58,640 nucleotides of DNA from Candidatus Omnitrophota bacterium (GTDB lineage: Bacteria; Hinthialibacterota; Hinthialibacteria; Hinthialibacterales; JAKPRU01). Positions within the stretch are counted from its first letter, which is position 1; each line of letters begins with the position of its first letter. Shown in pieces: positions 44,768-53,315 of the stretch. Position numbers and translations under genes: made by a program. The stretch spans positions 1 through 58,640 of the forward strand of contig JAKQSI010000018.1 of the NCBI GenBank assembly GCA_029570205.1, written 5' to 3'. The notes under the pieces were generated by a model that was not told the origin of the DNA, did not search any database, and worked only from the letters and a program-made list of their open reading frames with translations.

Positions 44768-46216
44768 GTGGGTTACACGGATGGATTCGGACGGAGTGTG
44801 TGGAGAATTCTCCTTGTGGGGGTGGTCTGCCTGATTTGTGCCGTTCCGGTTACGAGTAAACCCGAATGGCGATGCCTGTGGGTGGATTCATGGCAACCGG
44901 GCTTTCTGACTGCCGAACAATGCGACCGCCTTCTGGAAAATGCGCGGCGATATCATTTCAACACGCTTTTTGTGGAGGTCAGACGGTGCGCCGATGCGTA
45001 TTACCGTTCTTCTCTTGAACCGCGCGCCGCGAACCTTGTGGAAAAGGATTTCGATCCGCTTGCCTATTTGATTACAAAGGGGCATCAGGAACCGCCTGTT
45101 CAAATTCATGCCTGGGTGGTGGTGTACCGCGCCTGGGTAAGCAAGGAAAAACGGGTTCCGGATGACCGGCAACATGTGGTTCATCGGCATTCGGAGTGGA
45201 TTGCAGTCAACCGCAGCGGTGATCGTGAAGCGCCGGAAGGGTATTACCTCGACCCCGGTTTGACGGAGGTTCAGGATTACCTGGTCGCTGTCATGCGGGA
45301 TTTGATGGAGAAATATGATATCGACGGGCTGCACCTGGATTATGTGCGATATCCGGGCGCCGACTGGGGATACGGGCCTCGCAGCGTCGATCGCTGGCGG
45401 AAAGCGACGGGCCGGACAGGAATTCCCGCGCCGGACGATCCATCCTGGTGTTCCTGGAGACGCGAGCAGGTGACCTCCCTGGTGAGAAGGATTTACGCGG
45501 AATTGGCCATGCGCCGCCCGGGCGCGCTTCTGTCTCCGGCGGCCATTACCTGGGGCGGTCTCGAGATGGGATATGAGAAGAGTTCCACTATGACCCAGAC
45601 CTTTCAGGACTGGTTTGATTGGGAAAAGGAAGGAATTATCGACTTCGGATGCCCGATGAATTACAAACGCGCCCACTATGCGGATCAGGCAGAGGATTTT
45701 ACCGAATGGATTCGCGGCCCGTTGAACATTCCGGACAGGAGACCGCTCGTTGTCGGCCTTGCGGGATGGCTGAATACGACCGAGAACACTCTACGCCAGA
45801 TTGAGCAGGCTCGTCGTTTGGGCGCGGAGGGGGTGTCGGTTTTTTCCTACCAGAACCCGACCGCCTCTCCGCAATCCCCGGAGGTATTTTTCAAACAGGT
45901 ATCCCAGTCGCTATTCCGAGACAGAGTCCAGCCGCCGGCAACACCCTGGAAAAAAGAGCAGGGAACACTTTTCGGCAGGATTCGGGGCGGTACCGGAGCC
46001 ATGGCCTCTTATCGAATCCGGCTCAGTCCGGCCATTTCCGGGGGTGAGATTCACGAAACGACAGCCGACTCGCAGGGGTATTTCATCTTCACACGGCTGA
46101 TGCCGAATCGATATCGTCTGGATGCGGTACACAGCAAGGACCGGATGACAGCACGGGCCACGGTCACCATCCAGGCGGGCCAGGGATTGCAGCGCGACTT
46201 ACGTGTGCCAGGATAG
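44768..46216 (+). CDS. Secreted glycosyl hydrolase-like 10 (GHL10) protein
   Basis: 482 residues from a GTG preceded by AAAGGA (a longer frame from a TTG adds 11 codons). A signal peptide (ILLVGVVCLICAVPVTS) is followed by the GHL10/DUF187 TIM barrel: WRCLWVDSWQPGFLTAEQ, NTLFVEVRRCADAYY, DPGLTEVQDYLVAVMRDLME, GLHLDYVRYPGADWGYG and DFGCPMNYK. The C-terminal 80 residues are a carboxypeptidase-regulatory-like beta domain. Enzymes of this type act on polysaccharide or glycan chains. It is first of a three-gene plus-strand set. Confidence 0.82.
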   Translation: MGYTDGFGRSVWRILLVGVVCLICAVPVTSKPEWRCLWVDSWQPGFLTAEQCDRLLENARRYHFNTLFVEVRRCADAYYRSSLEPRAANLVEKDFDPLAYLITKGHQEPPVQIHAWVVVYRAWVSKEKRVPDDRQHVVHRHSEWIAVNRSGDREAPEGYYLDPGLTEVQDYLVAVMRDLMEKYDIDGLHLDYVRYPGADWGYGPRSVDRWRKATGRTGIPAPDDPSWCSWRREQVTSLVRRIYAELAMRRPGALLSPAAITWGGLEMGYEKSSTMTQTFQDWFDWEKEGIIDFGCPMNYKRAHYADQAEDFTEWIRGPLNIPDRRPLVVGLAGWLNTTENTLRQIEQARRLGAEGVSVFSYQNPTASPQSPEVFFKQVSQSLFRDRVQPPATPWKKEQGTLFGRIRGGTGAMASYRIRLSPAISGGEIHETTADSQGYFIFTRLMPNRYRLDAVHSKDRMTARATVTIQAGQGLQRDLRVPG

Positions 46217-46221
46217 AGACC

Positions 46222-47991
46222 ATGAATAAATCTCTTGAAAATCCCACTGCGCCTCACGAAGACCGTCTTGAAAAGGCCATTGGTTTGGCCCTCTGCCTGA
46301 TCGGACTTTTTCTCGCTTTCTGGACAGCCTTCTTCCCGGTTCGGTTCTGCAATGATCCCTGGTGGCATCTCAAGACGGGGAAATACCTGATTGAGTACAT
46401 GGGCGAACACGGATTTGCCTTTCCGCCGACCGATGTTTTCTCTTTTACCGGTTCCCAGACACCCTGGGTCAACCATGAATGGCTGTCGGATATGTTGCTG
46501 TATGCGATGTATCTGGTCGGCGGGCTTCCGTTTTGTGTTTTTGTAAAGGCGCTGACCGTCGCTGCGACAGGCTTTGTGATTATTTTGACGCTGCGGGCCG
46601 ACGGATGCCGGTGGGGTTGGTGCGGAGTGGGGGCGATGTTTGCGATTCTGGTGGCGCAGACCACGTTGTATTTGCGTCCCCCGATTCTGACCTATTTTTT
46701 TATTGTGCTTTTTGTCTATCTCTTGCAGCATTTTTTTCTGCGATATCCCATACCGATCACGGCAGCGCTGGTGGGATTGGAGGTTCTTTGGATCAATCTG
46801 CACGGTGGTGGAGTTTTGGGGGTGATTCTTTGCGGATTTTTCCTGGCGGAGCGGTTCTGGAATTGGTTTGCGCAGGAGGCAGGCATTGGTGGTGAAGAGA
46901 ATCACGCTGTCGGCAAGGCCTGGCTGTGTTTTATTCTGGTCGGTCTGGCTTCTTTGGCCAATCCATGGGGGTACGAGGTTTACCTTTTGCCGGGCAAGGT
47001 CCTGGGCGATCAGTGGCTGGTGAGCCGCCTGGGAGAACTGGAGTCACCGAACTTGCGGATGGCCGTTGCGCTGCGCTTGCTGCTGGCCGGATTTCTGCTG
47101 ATTCCGTTTCTGCGTGGGCCGCGTATCGGTCTGTTTCGGGGAATTACCCTGTTGATGTTCGGGTACCAGGCCTTGAGTTATCTGCGGCAGGTTCCGCTAC
47201 TCGGATTGGTTGGTGTTCCGGTGTTGGTGGAGCGACTGGATGAATCCAGCCGGTGGCTTGCAGACAATTTGCGCCGGGGGAAGCAGGACCTGGTTCGGGC
47301 GCTGGGAACGTTCTTGCGGAAAGGAGATGCGGCCATTGTGATGCTTGTTTTGGGATACCATGCCGGATGGAATCCCCCATGGGTGGCGGGGATGTGGGTG
47401 AGGAACCTGGAGGATTTGCCGATTCTGCTGGAGACAGGTTATCGTCGAGATAGTTTCCCGGAAGGGGCAGTCAATTTTCTGTTGTATCACAAAATCCCCG
47501 GCCCCATGATGAACAATGACAATTTCGCCGGATACCTGATCTGGCGATTGTCGCCGGAGACCATGCAGGTATTCACGGACTCACGGTTTGACCTGTTCGG
47601 CAGCAAATACGCCAAAGAGGAACGTGCGGTGATTGAGGCGCGTGATGAGCCGGAGGGTTTCTACGATGAGGATACCTGGATCACCGTGGTGAAACCAACG
47701 TGGGATTTCTGGAAAAGTTTAGCGGCGACGGGAAAGGACCCCGATATTACCGCATGGGTGCAGTCCGGCAAAAAGTATTGGCAATGGATCCTGGAGGACA
47801 AATATCGGATCAATATCATTCTGGTTTATTGTAAAGAGGATCCGATCGACGTATATTTGCAGTCTGGTGACCACGGTTGGAAACCGATCTATAACAGGCG
47901 TGATGAGGGCTACGAGATGTACCTGGCGGATCGCCCGGAGAATCAGGCTCTGCTGGAACGTATTCAGAAAAAGCACGAGGTTGGGCCATGA
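46222..47991 (+). CDS. Polytopic membrane protein, GT-C glycosyltransferase-like
   Basis: 589 residues with about 9-10 hydrophobic helices in the first 370 and a soluble C-terminal domain of about 200. The N-terminal FCNDPWWHLKTGKYLIEY and the WVNHEWLSDMLLYAMYL motif recur in a widespread family of predicted membrane glycosyltransferases, or proteins with that fold; the acidic-W-W-H loop is the likely active-site loop. The substrate is unknown. It begins 5 bases after the GHL10 gene. Confidence 0.65.
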   Translation: MNKSLENPTAPHEDRLEKAIGLALCLIGLFLAFWTAFFPVRFCNDPWWHLKTGKYLIEYMGEHGFAFPPTDVFSFTGSQTPWVNHEWLSDMLLYAMYLVGGLPFCVFVKALTVAATGFVIILTLRADGCRWGWCGVGAMFAILVAQTTLYLRPPILTYFFIVLFVYLLQHFFLRYPIPITAALVGLEVLWINLHGGGVLGVILCGFFLAERFWNWFAQEAGIGGEENHAVGKAWLCFILVGLASLANPWGYEVYLLPGKVLGDQWLVSRLGELESPNLRMAVALRLLLAGFLLIPFLRGPRIGLFRGITLLMFGYQALSYLRQVPLLGLVGVPVLVERLDESSRWLADNLRRGKQDLVRALGTFLRKGDAAIVMLVLGYHAGWNPPWVAGMWVRNLEDLPILLETGYRRDSFPEGAVNFLLYHKIPGPMMNNDNFAGYLIWRLSPETMQVFTDSRFDLFGSKYAKEERAVIEARDEPEGFYDEDTWITVVKPTWDFWKSLAATGKDPDITAWVQSGKKYWQWILEDKYRINIILVYCKEDPIDVYLQSGDHGWKPIYNRRDEGYEMYLADRPENQALLERIQKKHEVGP

Positions 47992-48269
47992 CACAGGAAT
48001 CTCCACCCGCTTCGCCCGAAGAGATTCGACAGGTCATTGAAGAACTGAAGGAGCAGGAAGAGCAACTGAACCGGCGTCTGGTCCACCTCGCAAATGCCCT
48101 TAAAGACTACGGTGTGTTTGCGAACGAACTGACTGAAGAGGAAACACGGTCCAAGGAGGAATTGACCCGGGAAATCAGTGAAACCCTGGATGCCATCCGC
48201 AAATGCTCGGTGCATCAGGCACAATTCAACGATCTTCTGACTGAGAAGTCTTCGGGCGCGGCCACGTAA
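47988..48269 (+). CDS. Small coiled-coil protein
   Basis: A 93-residue, very acidic coiled-coil protein (EEIRQVIEELKEQEEQLNRR, EETRSKEELTREISETL). Start overlaps the preceding membrane-protein stop by 4 bases. It may act as a partner or scaffold for that protein; no family is recognised. Confidence 0.65.
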   Translation: MTQESPPASPEEIRQVIEELKEQEEQLNRRLVHLANALKDYGVFANELTEEETRSKEELTREISETLDAIRKCSVHQAQFNDLLTEKSSGAAT

Positions 48270-48302
48270 GAGAAGCGGTTGACCCGTGGGATTTCCGCCC
48301 GA

Positions 48303-48527
48303 TCAGGCCGCCTGTCGCACCCGTGATTTCGGCACAGTAAGCCAATCGACGATCTCGGTAAGTGTTTCCGGGGGGATCTGATCCGCGAGATCCTCAATTT
48401 CGGCGCATGGGATATTTCCGATGGTCCCCCAAGCAAGCCTCAGCGCCTCCAGCGCCTCCCAAACTTCGACCAGTGACCGTCCCAGCCCGACTGCGTACTC
48501 ATCAACCAACCGTCCACAGTGACTCAT
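48303..48527 (-). CDS. Uncharacterised 74-aa protein
   Basis: Short, helix-rich, acidic protein (VDEYAVGLGRSLVEVWEALE) starting at an ATG with AAGGAG 8 bases ahead. The product is unrecognised. It lies directly downstream of the glycosyltransferase region but on the same strand only by chance; coding is supported by the good ribosome binding site. Confidence 0.45.
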   Translation of the reverse strand: MSHCGRLVDEYAVGLGRSLVEVWEALEALRLAWGTIGNIPCAEIEDLADQIPPETLTEIVDWLTVPKSRVRQAA

Positions 48528-48623
48528 GGTGTATGCTCCTTGATTCCTCATGCCTTACCTATTTATCGGACGAAGTCGGGCACAAGTTGAGCGGGTTGTC
48601 CCTGCCGAGGAGGGAAAGCGTCT

Positions 48624-49814
48624 TTATTGCTGCCTGGATAGAAGGCGTTGGTAGAGGTTGTCGATGTCGCGGATGAGACGGGCGCTGCTATAGCGTTCCA
48701 GGATGGTTTGTTGCTCTTTCCGGCCCATTTCACGCAGTCGATTCATATCCTGGAGGGCTTTCAGCAGAGTTTCCGCCAGTTTGTCGGGATCGCCGGGAGG
48801 CACAAGAAATCCGTTTACCCCATCCCGGATCAATTCGGGGACTCCCCCCACACAGGTCGAGAGCACGGGTTTGCCCGATGCGAGGGATTCGATGACCGCC
48901 ACAGGCAAGCCCTCATTGTCGGAGGTCAATACCAGGAGATCGGTGTCGGCATAAATTATCTCCTGTTCGCGGATGAAACCCGTTAAGATAAGGCGTTCAT
49001 CCAGCTGGAGTTCCTGCGCCAGGTGTTCGATTTGAGGTCGTGTCTCGCCATCCCCGATAAGCAGAAAACGGACCTGCGGCATTTTTTCCCAGACTTTCGG
49101 GATGGCCCGCAGAAGAACATCATGACGCTTGATCGGAACCATCCGGGCGACATGGGAGACAATCGGCACATCCGGTGGAATGGAAAAACGTTCCCGCAGT
49201 TTGCCTGCCAGAGAGGGTACTTTTTGCGGAAATCGGTCCAGCTCCAGCCCCAGCGGGATGGTGACAATCTTTTGTTCATCTCCGATACCGAGTCTCAATA
49301 AATCGTTTCGGCAAGTATCGCTGACGGTGATGATCGCATCCGTCCACCGGGCGAGAATCTTCTCAATCATGGTGAATACCCGCGTTTTCACGGGGCCGAA
49401 GTACCCTGACAACACGTGCCCGTGAAAGGTGTGGATGACAATGGGAACACCCGCAAGCCGGGCGGCGATTCGTCCCAGGGTCCCGGCCTTGGCGGTATGA
49501 GTATGGACGATCTGTGGACGTTCCCGGCGCAATGTGTGAACCAGATCTCGGAGTGTGCAGAGATCGCCAAGGGGACGGAGTTCCCGCCCCAGTTTTTCGA
49601 TCAACAATAGTTTGACACCGCGCTCCTGTGCGAGGGCCATCATGTCCCCTTCGGTTTCCGATTCCATTCCCTTAACGAGAACCGTTTCATAGCGTGCAGG
49701 GTCCAGCCCTGCCGAGAGCAGAATCACATGAATCGCCGGTCCGCCGACATTCAGCCGAGCAATGATTCGAACAACCTTGGTGCGATTTTCCTGTTCCTGT
49801 TTTGGGCGAGGCAT
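48624..49814 (-). CDS. Glycosyltransferase family 4 protein
   Basis: A 396-residue GT-B retaining glycosyltransferase. The N-terminal donor-free half starts RIIARLNVGGPAIHVI with HTHTAKAGTLGRIAAR and TFHGHVLSGYFG. The C-terminal half has VSHVARMVPIKRHDVLL, TGFIREQEIIYADTDLLVLTSDNEGLPVAVIE (E-x7-E) and GVPELI. It probably adds a sugar to a surface glycan or lipid carrier. It shares the region with sugar-related genes but no polymerisation cluster. Confidence 0.88.
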   Translation of the reverse strand: MPRPKQEQENRTKVVRIIARLNVGGPAIHVILLSAGLDPARYETVLVKGMESETEGDMMALAQERGVKLLLIEKLGRELRPLGDLCTLRDLVHTLRRERPQIVHTHTAKAGTLGRIAARLAGVPIVIHTFHGHVLSGYFGPVKTRVFTMIEKILARWTDAIITVSDTCRNDLLRLGIGDEQKIVTIPLGLELDRFPQKVPSLAGKLRERFSIPPDVPIVSHVARMVPIKRHDVLLRAIPKVWEKMPQVRFLLIGDGETRPQIEHLAQELQLDERLILTGFIREQEIIYADTDLLVLTSDNEGLPVAVIESLASGKPVLSTCVGGVPELIRDGVNGFLVPPGDPDKLAETLLKALQDMNRLREMGRKEQQTILERYSSARLIRDIDNLYQRLLSRQQ

Positions 49815-49916
49815 ATCTCAAGTTCAATTGTCGGGATTACGCATCTGACATCTGGGGGATGATAGGGTGTGAGACGGATCCGTCCAAGGCAAGTCGGAAT
49901 GCGACGCGGACTGCTG

Positions 49917-50861
49917 TCAGGACGCGAGAGTTTTCTTTTTCCGTTTGGCCCTGGGGTGATACTGGTCGTGGAGGTCGCGCATCCGGCGCCGGTCGATGTG
50001 GGTGTAAATCTCGGTTGTGGAGATGTTGGCATGACCAAGCATTTCCTGAAGCAGGCGAAGGTCCGTTCCGGCCTCCAGGAGATGCGTGGCGAAACTGTGG
50101 CGAAGGGTGTGGGGTGAAAGATGCGCGGCAATTCCGGCCCGCAGCGCATATCCGTGCAAGATTTTCCAGAAGCCCATGCGGGACAGGGGTTGCCCGGATC
50201 GGTTCAGGAACAGATAGGCCGCCTGTCGCCCCTTCGCAAGACGGGGGCGACCCCGTTCCAAATAATCCTTCACGCGGAAGGCGGCCTGTTGATGGAACGG
50301 AACCAGGCGTTCCTTGCCGCCCTTCCCCATTGTGCGCAGGTATCCTGATGACAGGTTGATATCCGCCGGACGAAGGCCCAGAAGTTCGGAAACACGCAAC
50401 CCGGTTGCGTACAAGAGTTCCATCATGGCTTTGTCGCGCAGTTCCAGCGGTGTCTCGGAACCATTCATCACGGTATCCAGCAGGCGCGTCATCTCTTCCC
50501 GGGATAATGCCCCGGAGAATTGGGGAGTTTTTCTGGGGGTACGAATCAGGTGTGTCGGATCGGTTGCGCAGTAGCCTTCCCGCACCAGATAACGATAAAA
50601 GCGCCGGAGAGCGGACTGTTTTCGGGCAATGCTGGACTGGCGCAATCCACGGGTTCGAAGATCTTCCGTATAGGCGGATATGGCGGTTTCATCGACCGCT
50701 GAGGGAAACTCCACCTGGCGTTCCGCCAGGTAATTCAGGTGATCCTGCAAGTCCCGTCGATACGCCGACACGGTGTTGGGGGAGGAACCTCGCTCGGCAG
50801 TCAAGTAGTGAAGGTATTCCGTGAGATATCGCTGAGATTTGCCGACCGGTTCGCGAGCCAT
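49917..50861 (-). CDS. xerD: Tyrosine recombinase XerD
   Basis: A 314-residue tyrosine recombinase of chromosome dimer resolution at dif. The N-terminal SAM-like domain (about 10-100) is followed by the catalytic domain with R156 (ATGLRVSEL), K180 (TMGKGGKERLV), H251 and R254 (SPHTLRHSF), H277 (LGHANI) and Y286 (TTEIYTH). All six catalytic residues are present. Chromosomal XerD seems more likely than a phage integrase: there is no neighbouring phage gene and the protein is close to XerD length. The basic tail KRKKK is slightly extended. Confidence 0.9.
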   Translation of the reverse strand: MAREPVGKSQRYLTEYLHYLTAERGSSPNTVSAYRRDLQDHLNYLAERQVEFPSAVDETAISAYTEDLRTRGLRQSSIARKQSALRRFYRYLVREGYCATDPTHLIRTPRKTPQFSGALSREEMTRLLDTVMNGSETPLELRDKAMMELLYATGLRVSELLGLRPADINLSSGYLRTMGKGGKERLVPFHQQAAFRVKDYLERGRPRLAKGRQAAYLFLNRSGQPLSRMGFWKILHGYALRAGIAAHLSPHTLRHSFATHLLEAGTDLRLLQEMLGHANISTTEIYTHIDRRRMRDLHDQYHPRAKRKKKTLAS

Positions 50862-50872
50862 GAATGTGCCGT

Positions 50873-51520
50873 TTACAAAAACAAATTGGTTCGTTTCTCA
50901 TACCCTACCGTAGTGGATGGACCGTGACCAGGATAGAGAACCGTATCCTCCGGCAGAGTCAAGATTTTGTGCCGGATGGAATGAATTAACTGCTCTGTGT
51001 CGCCACCCGCCAGGTCGGTCCGGCCCACACCCTCGCGAAAAATCAGGTCTCCGCAAAATACGGCGTTGTCAACCACGAAACAGACGCTTCCCGGACTGTG
51101 CCCGGGAGTGTGCAACACTTTCAATTCCAGGTCTCCCACCTGAAGAGATTCATTACCCTCAAGCAGGATATCTGCCGGTGGAGAGACAATCGGGAATCCC
51201 AAGCTGTTTGAGAGGTTGGCAGACGGGTCGGCCAGCCATTCCGCCTCGGCCCGATGGACAGCCAGCGGGGCCATTGTTGCTGCCTTAATCGCTCCATTTC
51301 CCCCGATATGGTCACCGTGAGTATGGGTATTGAGGATGATAGTCGGATGCACATTCAGTCGCTCCACTTCGAACAGAATTCGGGCATCTTCCGCCCCCGG
51401 ATCGATAATTGCCGCGTAACAGGTCTTCGGATCGATCAAAATGTAGGTGTTGACCATGAGCGGCCCGACGACAAGGTTTCGGATGTTTTCCTTCAGGCGG
51501 GAGTTTGGCTGAAAGCCCAT
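50873..51520 (-). CDS. MBL-fold hydrolase (GloB-like/YcbL-type)
   Basis: A 215-residue metallo-beta-lactamase-fold hydrolase. The metal ligands are in THTHGDHIGGN, HTPGHSPGSVCF, FCGDLIF and LYPGHGPST. It is of the small YcbL-like glyoxalase II group, probably hydrolysing thioesters such as lactoylglutathione analogues. It overlaps mtnA by 28 bases at its start. Confidence 0.85.
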   Translation of the reverse strand: MGFQPNSRLKENIRNLVVGPLMVNTYILIDPKTCYAAIIDPGAEDARILFEVERLNVHPTIILNTHTHGDHIGGNGAIKAATMAPLAVHRAEAEWLADPSANLSNSLGFPIVSPPADILLEGNESLQVGDLELKVLHTPGHSPGSVCFVVDNAVFCGDLIFREGVGRTDLAGGDTEQLIHSIRHKILTLPEDTVLYPGHGPSTTVGYEKRTNLFL

Positions 51521-52563
51521 TGAATGCTCTCCATGTATGGGGGCCGAAGTATGCCCACCTCGGTAATGATTCCCGCAATCAGGTCCGCCGGGGTAACATC
51601 GAACGCGGGATTATAGGCCCGGATTCCCTCCGGCGCGATTGAGATTCCGCCAAATGAGACCACTTCCCTGGGATCCCGTTCCTCAATGGGGATTTCGTTT
51701 CCCGAAGGGATGGATCGGTCGATAGTAGAACGTGGCGCGGCGATATAGAACGGGATTTTGTGAGCCTGTGCGGCCAGCGCAACACCGTACGTGCCGATTT
51801 TATTGGCCGTATCGCCGTTCAAGGCGATTCGGTCGGCTCCAACGATAATGAGTTGTATTCGCCCGATTTTCATGCAATGTGCCGCCATATTATCGCAGAT
51901 CAGGGTAACCGGAATCCCGTGCTGTTTGAGTTCCCAGGTAGTGAGTCGTGCCCCCTGGAGCAACGGCCTGGTTTCGTCGGCATATACTTGAAATCTCTTC
52001 CCGAATTCGTGGGCGCTGAACAGCGGGGCCAGCGCGGTTCCGTAGCAGGCTGTTGCCAGTCCGCCCGCATTGCAGTGGGTAAGCACAGTCATTCCATCCT
52101 GGATCAACTCCGCGCCGAAACGACCGATGGCACGACAGGTCTCATTGTCCTCTCGAAGAATGGCATGGGCCTCTTCCAGGAGACGGGCACACAGGTCTGT
52201 CGGCGACAGGGAAGCATGGGCATGAGCGGTCCGGCGCATTCGATTCAGCGCCCAGAACAGATTGACCGCTGTGGGGCGGCAGGTCGCCAGATAATCCGCA
52301 ACCTCATTTACACGCTCGATCACCGCTCTGGAATCGGTGTACGTCCGTCCCTGCAAGCCGAGGCACACCCCATACGCCGTGGCGATCCCGATCGCGGGCG
52401 CTCCACGAACCCGGAGCGTTCGGATGGCCTCCCACATCTCTTCGACAGTCCGAATGGGAATCTCTCGACAGGTTCCGGGAAGAAGGGTTTGATCGATCAG
52501 AATCGCGGTGTTGTTTTCCCACCGGATTGTACGAATCTCGCGATTTCCGGTTGGTTCGGCCAT
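51493..52563 (-). CDS. mtnA: S-methyl-5-thioribose-1-phosphate isomerase
   Basis: A 356-residue methionine-salvage enzyme that converts methylthioribose-1-phosphate to methylthioribulose-1-phosphate. The conserved RVRGAPAIGIATAYG, catalytic cysteine C164 in LTHCNAGGLAT and aspartate D244 in GADRIALNGDTANKIGTY are present. The remaining mtn genes are not in the window. It is preceded by the terminator of the pilin-like gene, so it may have its own promoter or rely on read-through. Confidence 0.93.
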   Translation of the reverse strand: MAEPTGNREIRTIRWENNTAILIDQTLLPGTCREIPIRTVEEMWEAIRTLRVRGAPAIGIATAYGVCLGLQGRTYTDSRAVIERVNEVADYLATCRPTAVNLFWALNRMRRTAHAHASLSPTDLCARLLEEAHAILREDNETCRAIGRFGAELIQDGMTVLTHCNAGGLATACYGTALAPLFSAHEFGKRFQVYADETRPLLQGARLTTWELKQHGIPVTLICDNMAAHCMKIGRIQLIIVGADRIALNGDTANKIGTYGVALAAQAHKIPFYIAAPRSTIDRSIPSGNEIPIEERDPREVVSFGGISIAPEGIRAYNPAFDVTPADLIAGIITEVGILRPPYMESIQWAFSQTPA

Positions 52564-52583
52564 ACAGAAAACCCTGGGTTACA

Positions 52584-52615
52584 AATAAAAACGCTGCCGC
52601 TGCAAGCGACAGCGT
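52584..52615 (-). terminator. Rho-independent terminator of the pilin-like gene
   Basis: On the minus strand ACGCTGTCGC-TTGCA-GCGGCAGCGT (52615-52591, 10-bp stem with one G-U) followed by TTTTATTT. It lies 28 bases past the pilin stop codon and only 20 bases ahead of the mtnA start. Confidence 0.88.
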
Positions 52616-52642
52616 CTCGCAGTACCGTTTCGTTCTATCAAA

Positions 52643-53173
52643 TCACGGCAGCCCGACCCGGTAAATCTTCCCGGCGCTCAGAACGCCGTTTGTCGGATCA
52701 TAGGGTGTGGGAAGGCTGCTTCCTGCCAGAGTGATTACTCGTTCCGGTCCCACACTGGACACAACCCAAACCTGTTTCTCATCTTCAGAAATTACCTGTG
52801 ATGGAGAAGTGCTTCGCCCCAACCATTGCCCCGAAGCCAAGTTCCTTGCCTCACTTGCGTCAACAAAACTGTAATCCAGATATTTGGAGGGGAAAGGATT
52901 GGGGGAATCCTCTTTGAAACGGTCGTATGCCGGACGACCGCTAAGCCAGGGGCCTTTTTCCAGTTCTCGGAGTCCAAGCGCGAAAGGGGGGAAACGGTTG
53001 GTGTCCAGGAAATAGAAGTTCAGTGCGCCTTCCACTCGGTTCAAATCCAGGCGAACCTGAGTGACCTGTGCCCGAACCTTTGCATCAAGATAATTCGGCA
53101 CAGCGATCGCCACGATAATGGCGATAATGCCTGCCACCAGGAGCAATTCTATGACGGAAAATGCCGGTTTCAT
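52643..53173 (-). CDS. Type II secretion/type IV pilin-like protein (GspG-like)
   Basis: A 176-residue prepilin. The leader is only four residues, MKPA, before the N-methylation phenylalanine and the hydrophobic FSVIELLLVAGIIAIIVAIA. Glu5 of the mature protein is present (FSVIE), but the usual glycine before the cleavage site is alanine. The C-terminal part (LNFYFLDTNRFPP) resembles the GspG/PilA globular domain. No other pilus gene is nearby. It probably belongs to a type II secretion or type IV pilus machine encoded elsewhere. Confidence 0.82.
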   Translation of the reverse strand: MKPAFSVIELLLVAGIIAIIVAIAVPNYLDAKVRAQVTQVRLDLNRVEGALNFYFLDTNRFPPFALGLRELEKGPWLSGRPAYDRFKEDSPNPFPSKYLDYSFVDASEARNLASGQWLGRSTSPSQVISEDEKQVWVVSSVGPERVITLAGSSLPTPYDPTNGVLSAGKIYRVGLP

Positions 53174-53315
53174 GGCTATAACTCAGAAGTTCAATGATTG
53201 CATCCGGGGGAGAATCCCAGATCTATCTTAAATCTACCGCAAATCTTCTTTATGTCAAGAGCCTATAGCGCATCCCAAGCCAGGCAGGATAGGCCGGAAT
53301 TCCGGGGCACATTCC

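Noticed and set aside
49917-50861. XerD gene as integrase of a mobile element
   Set aside because: Sequence and length fit chromosomal XerD, neighbours are housekeeping genes and the tRNA-linked element lies 4 kb away with opposite content.
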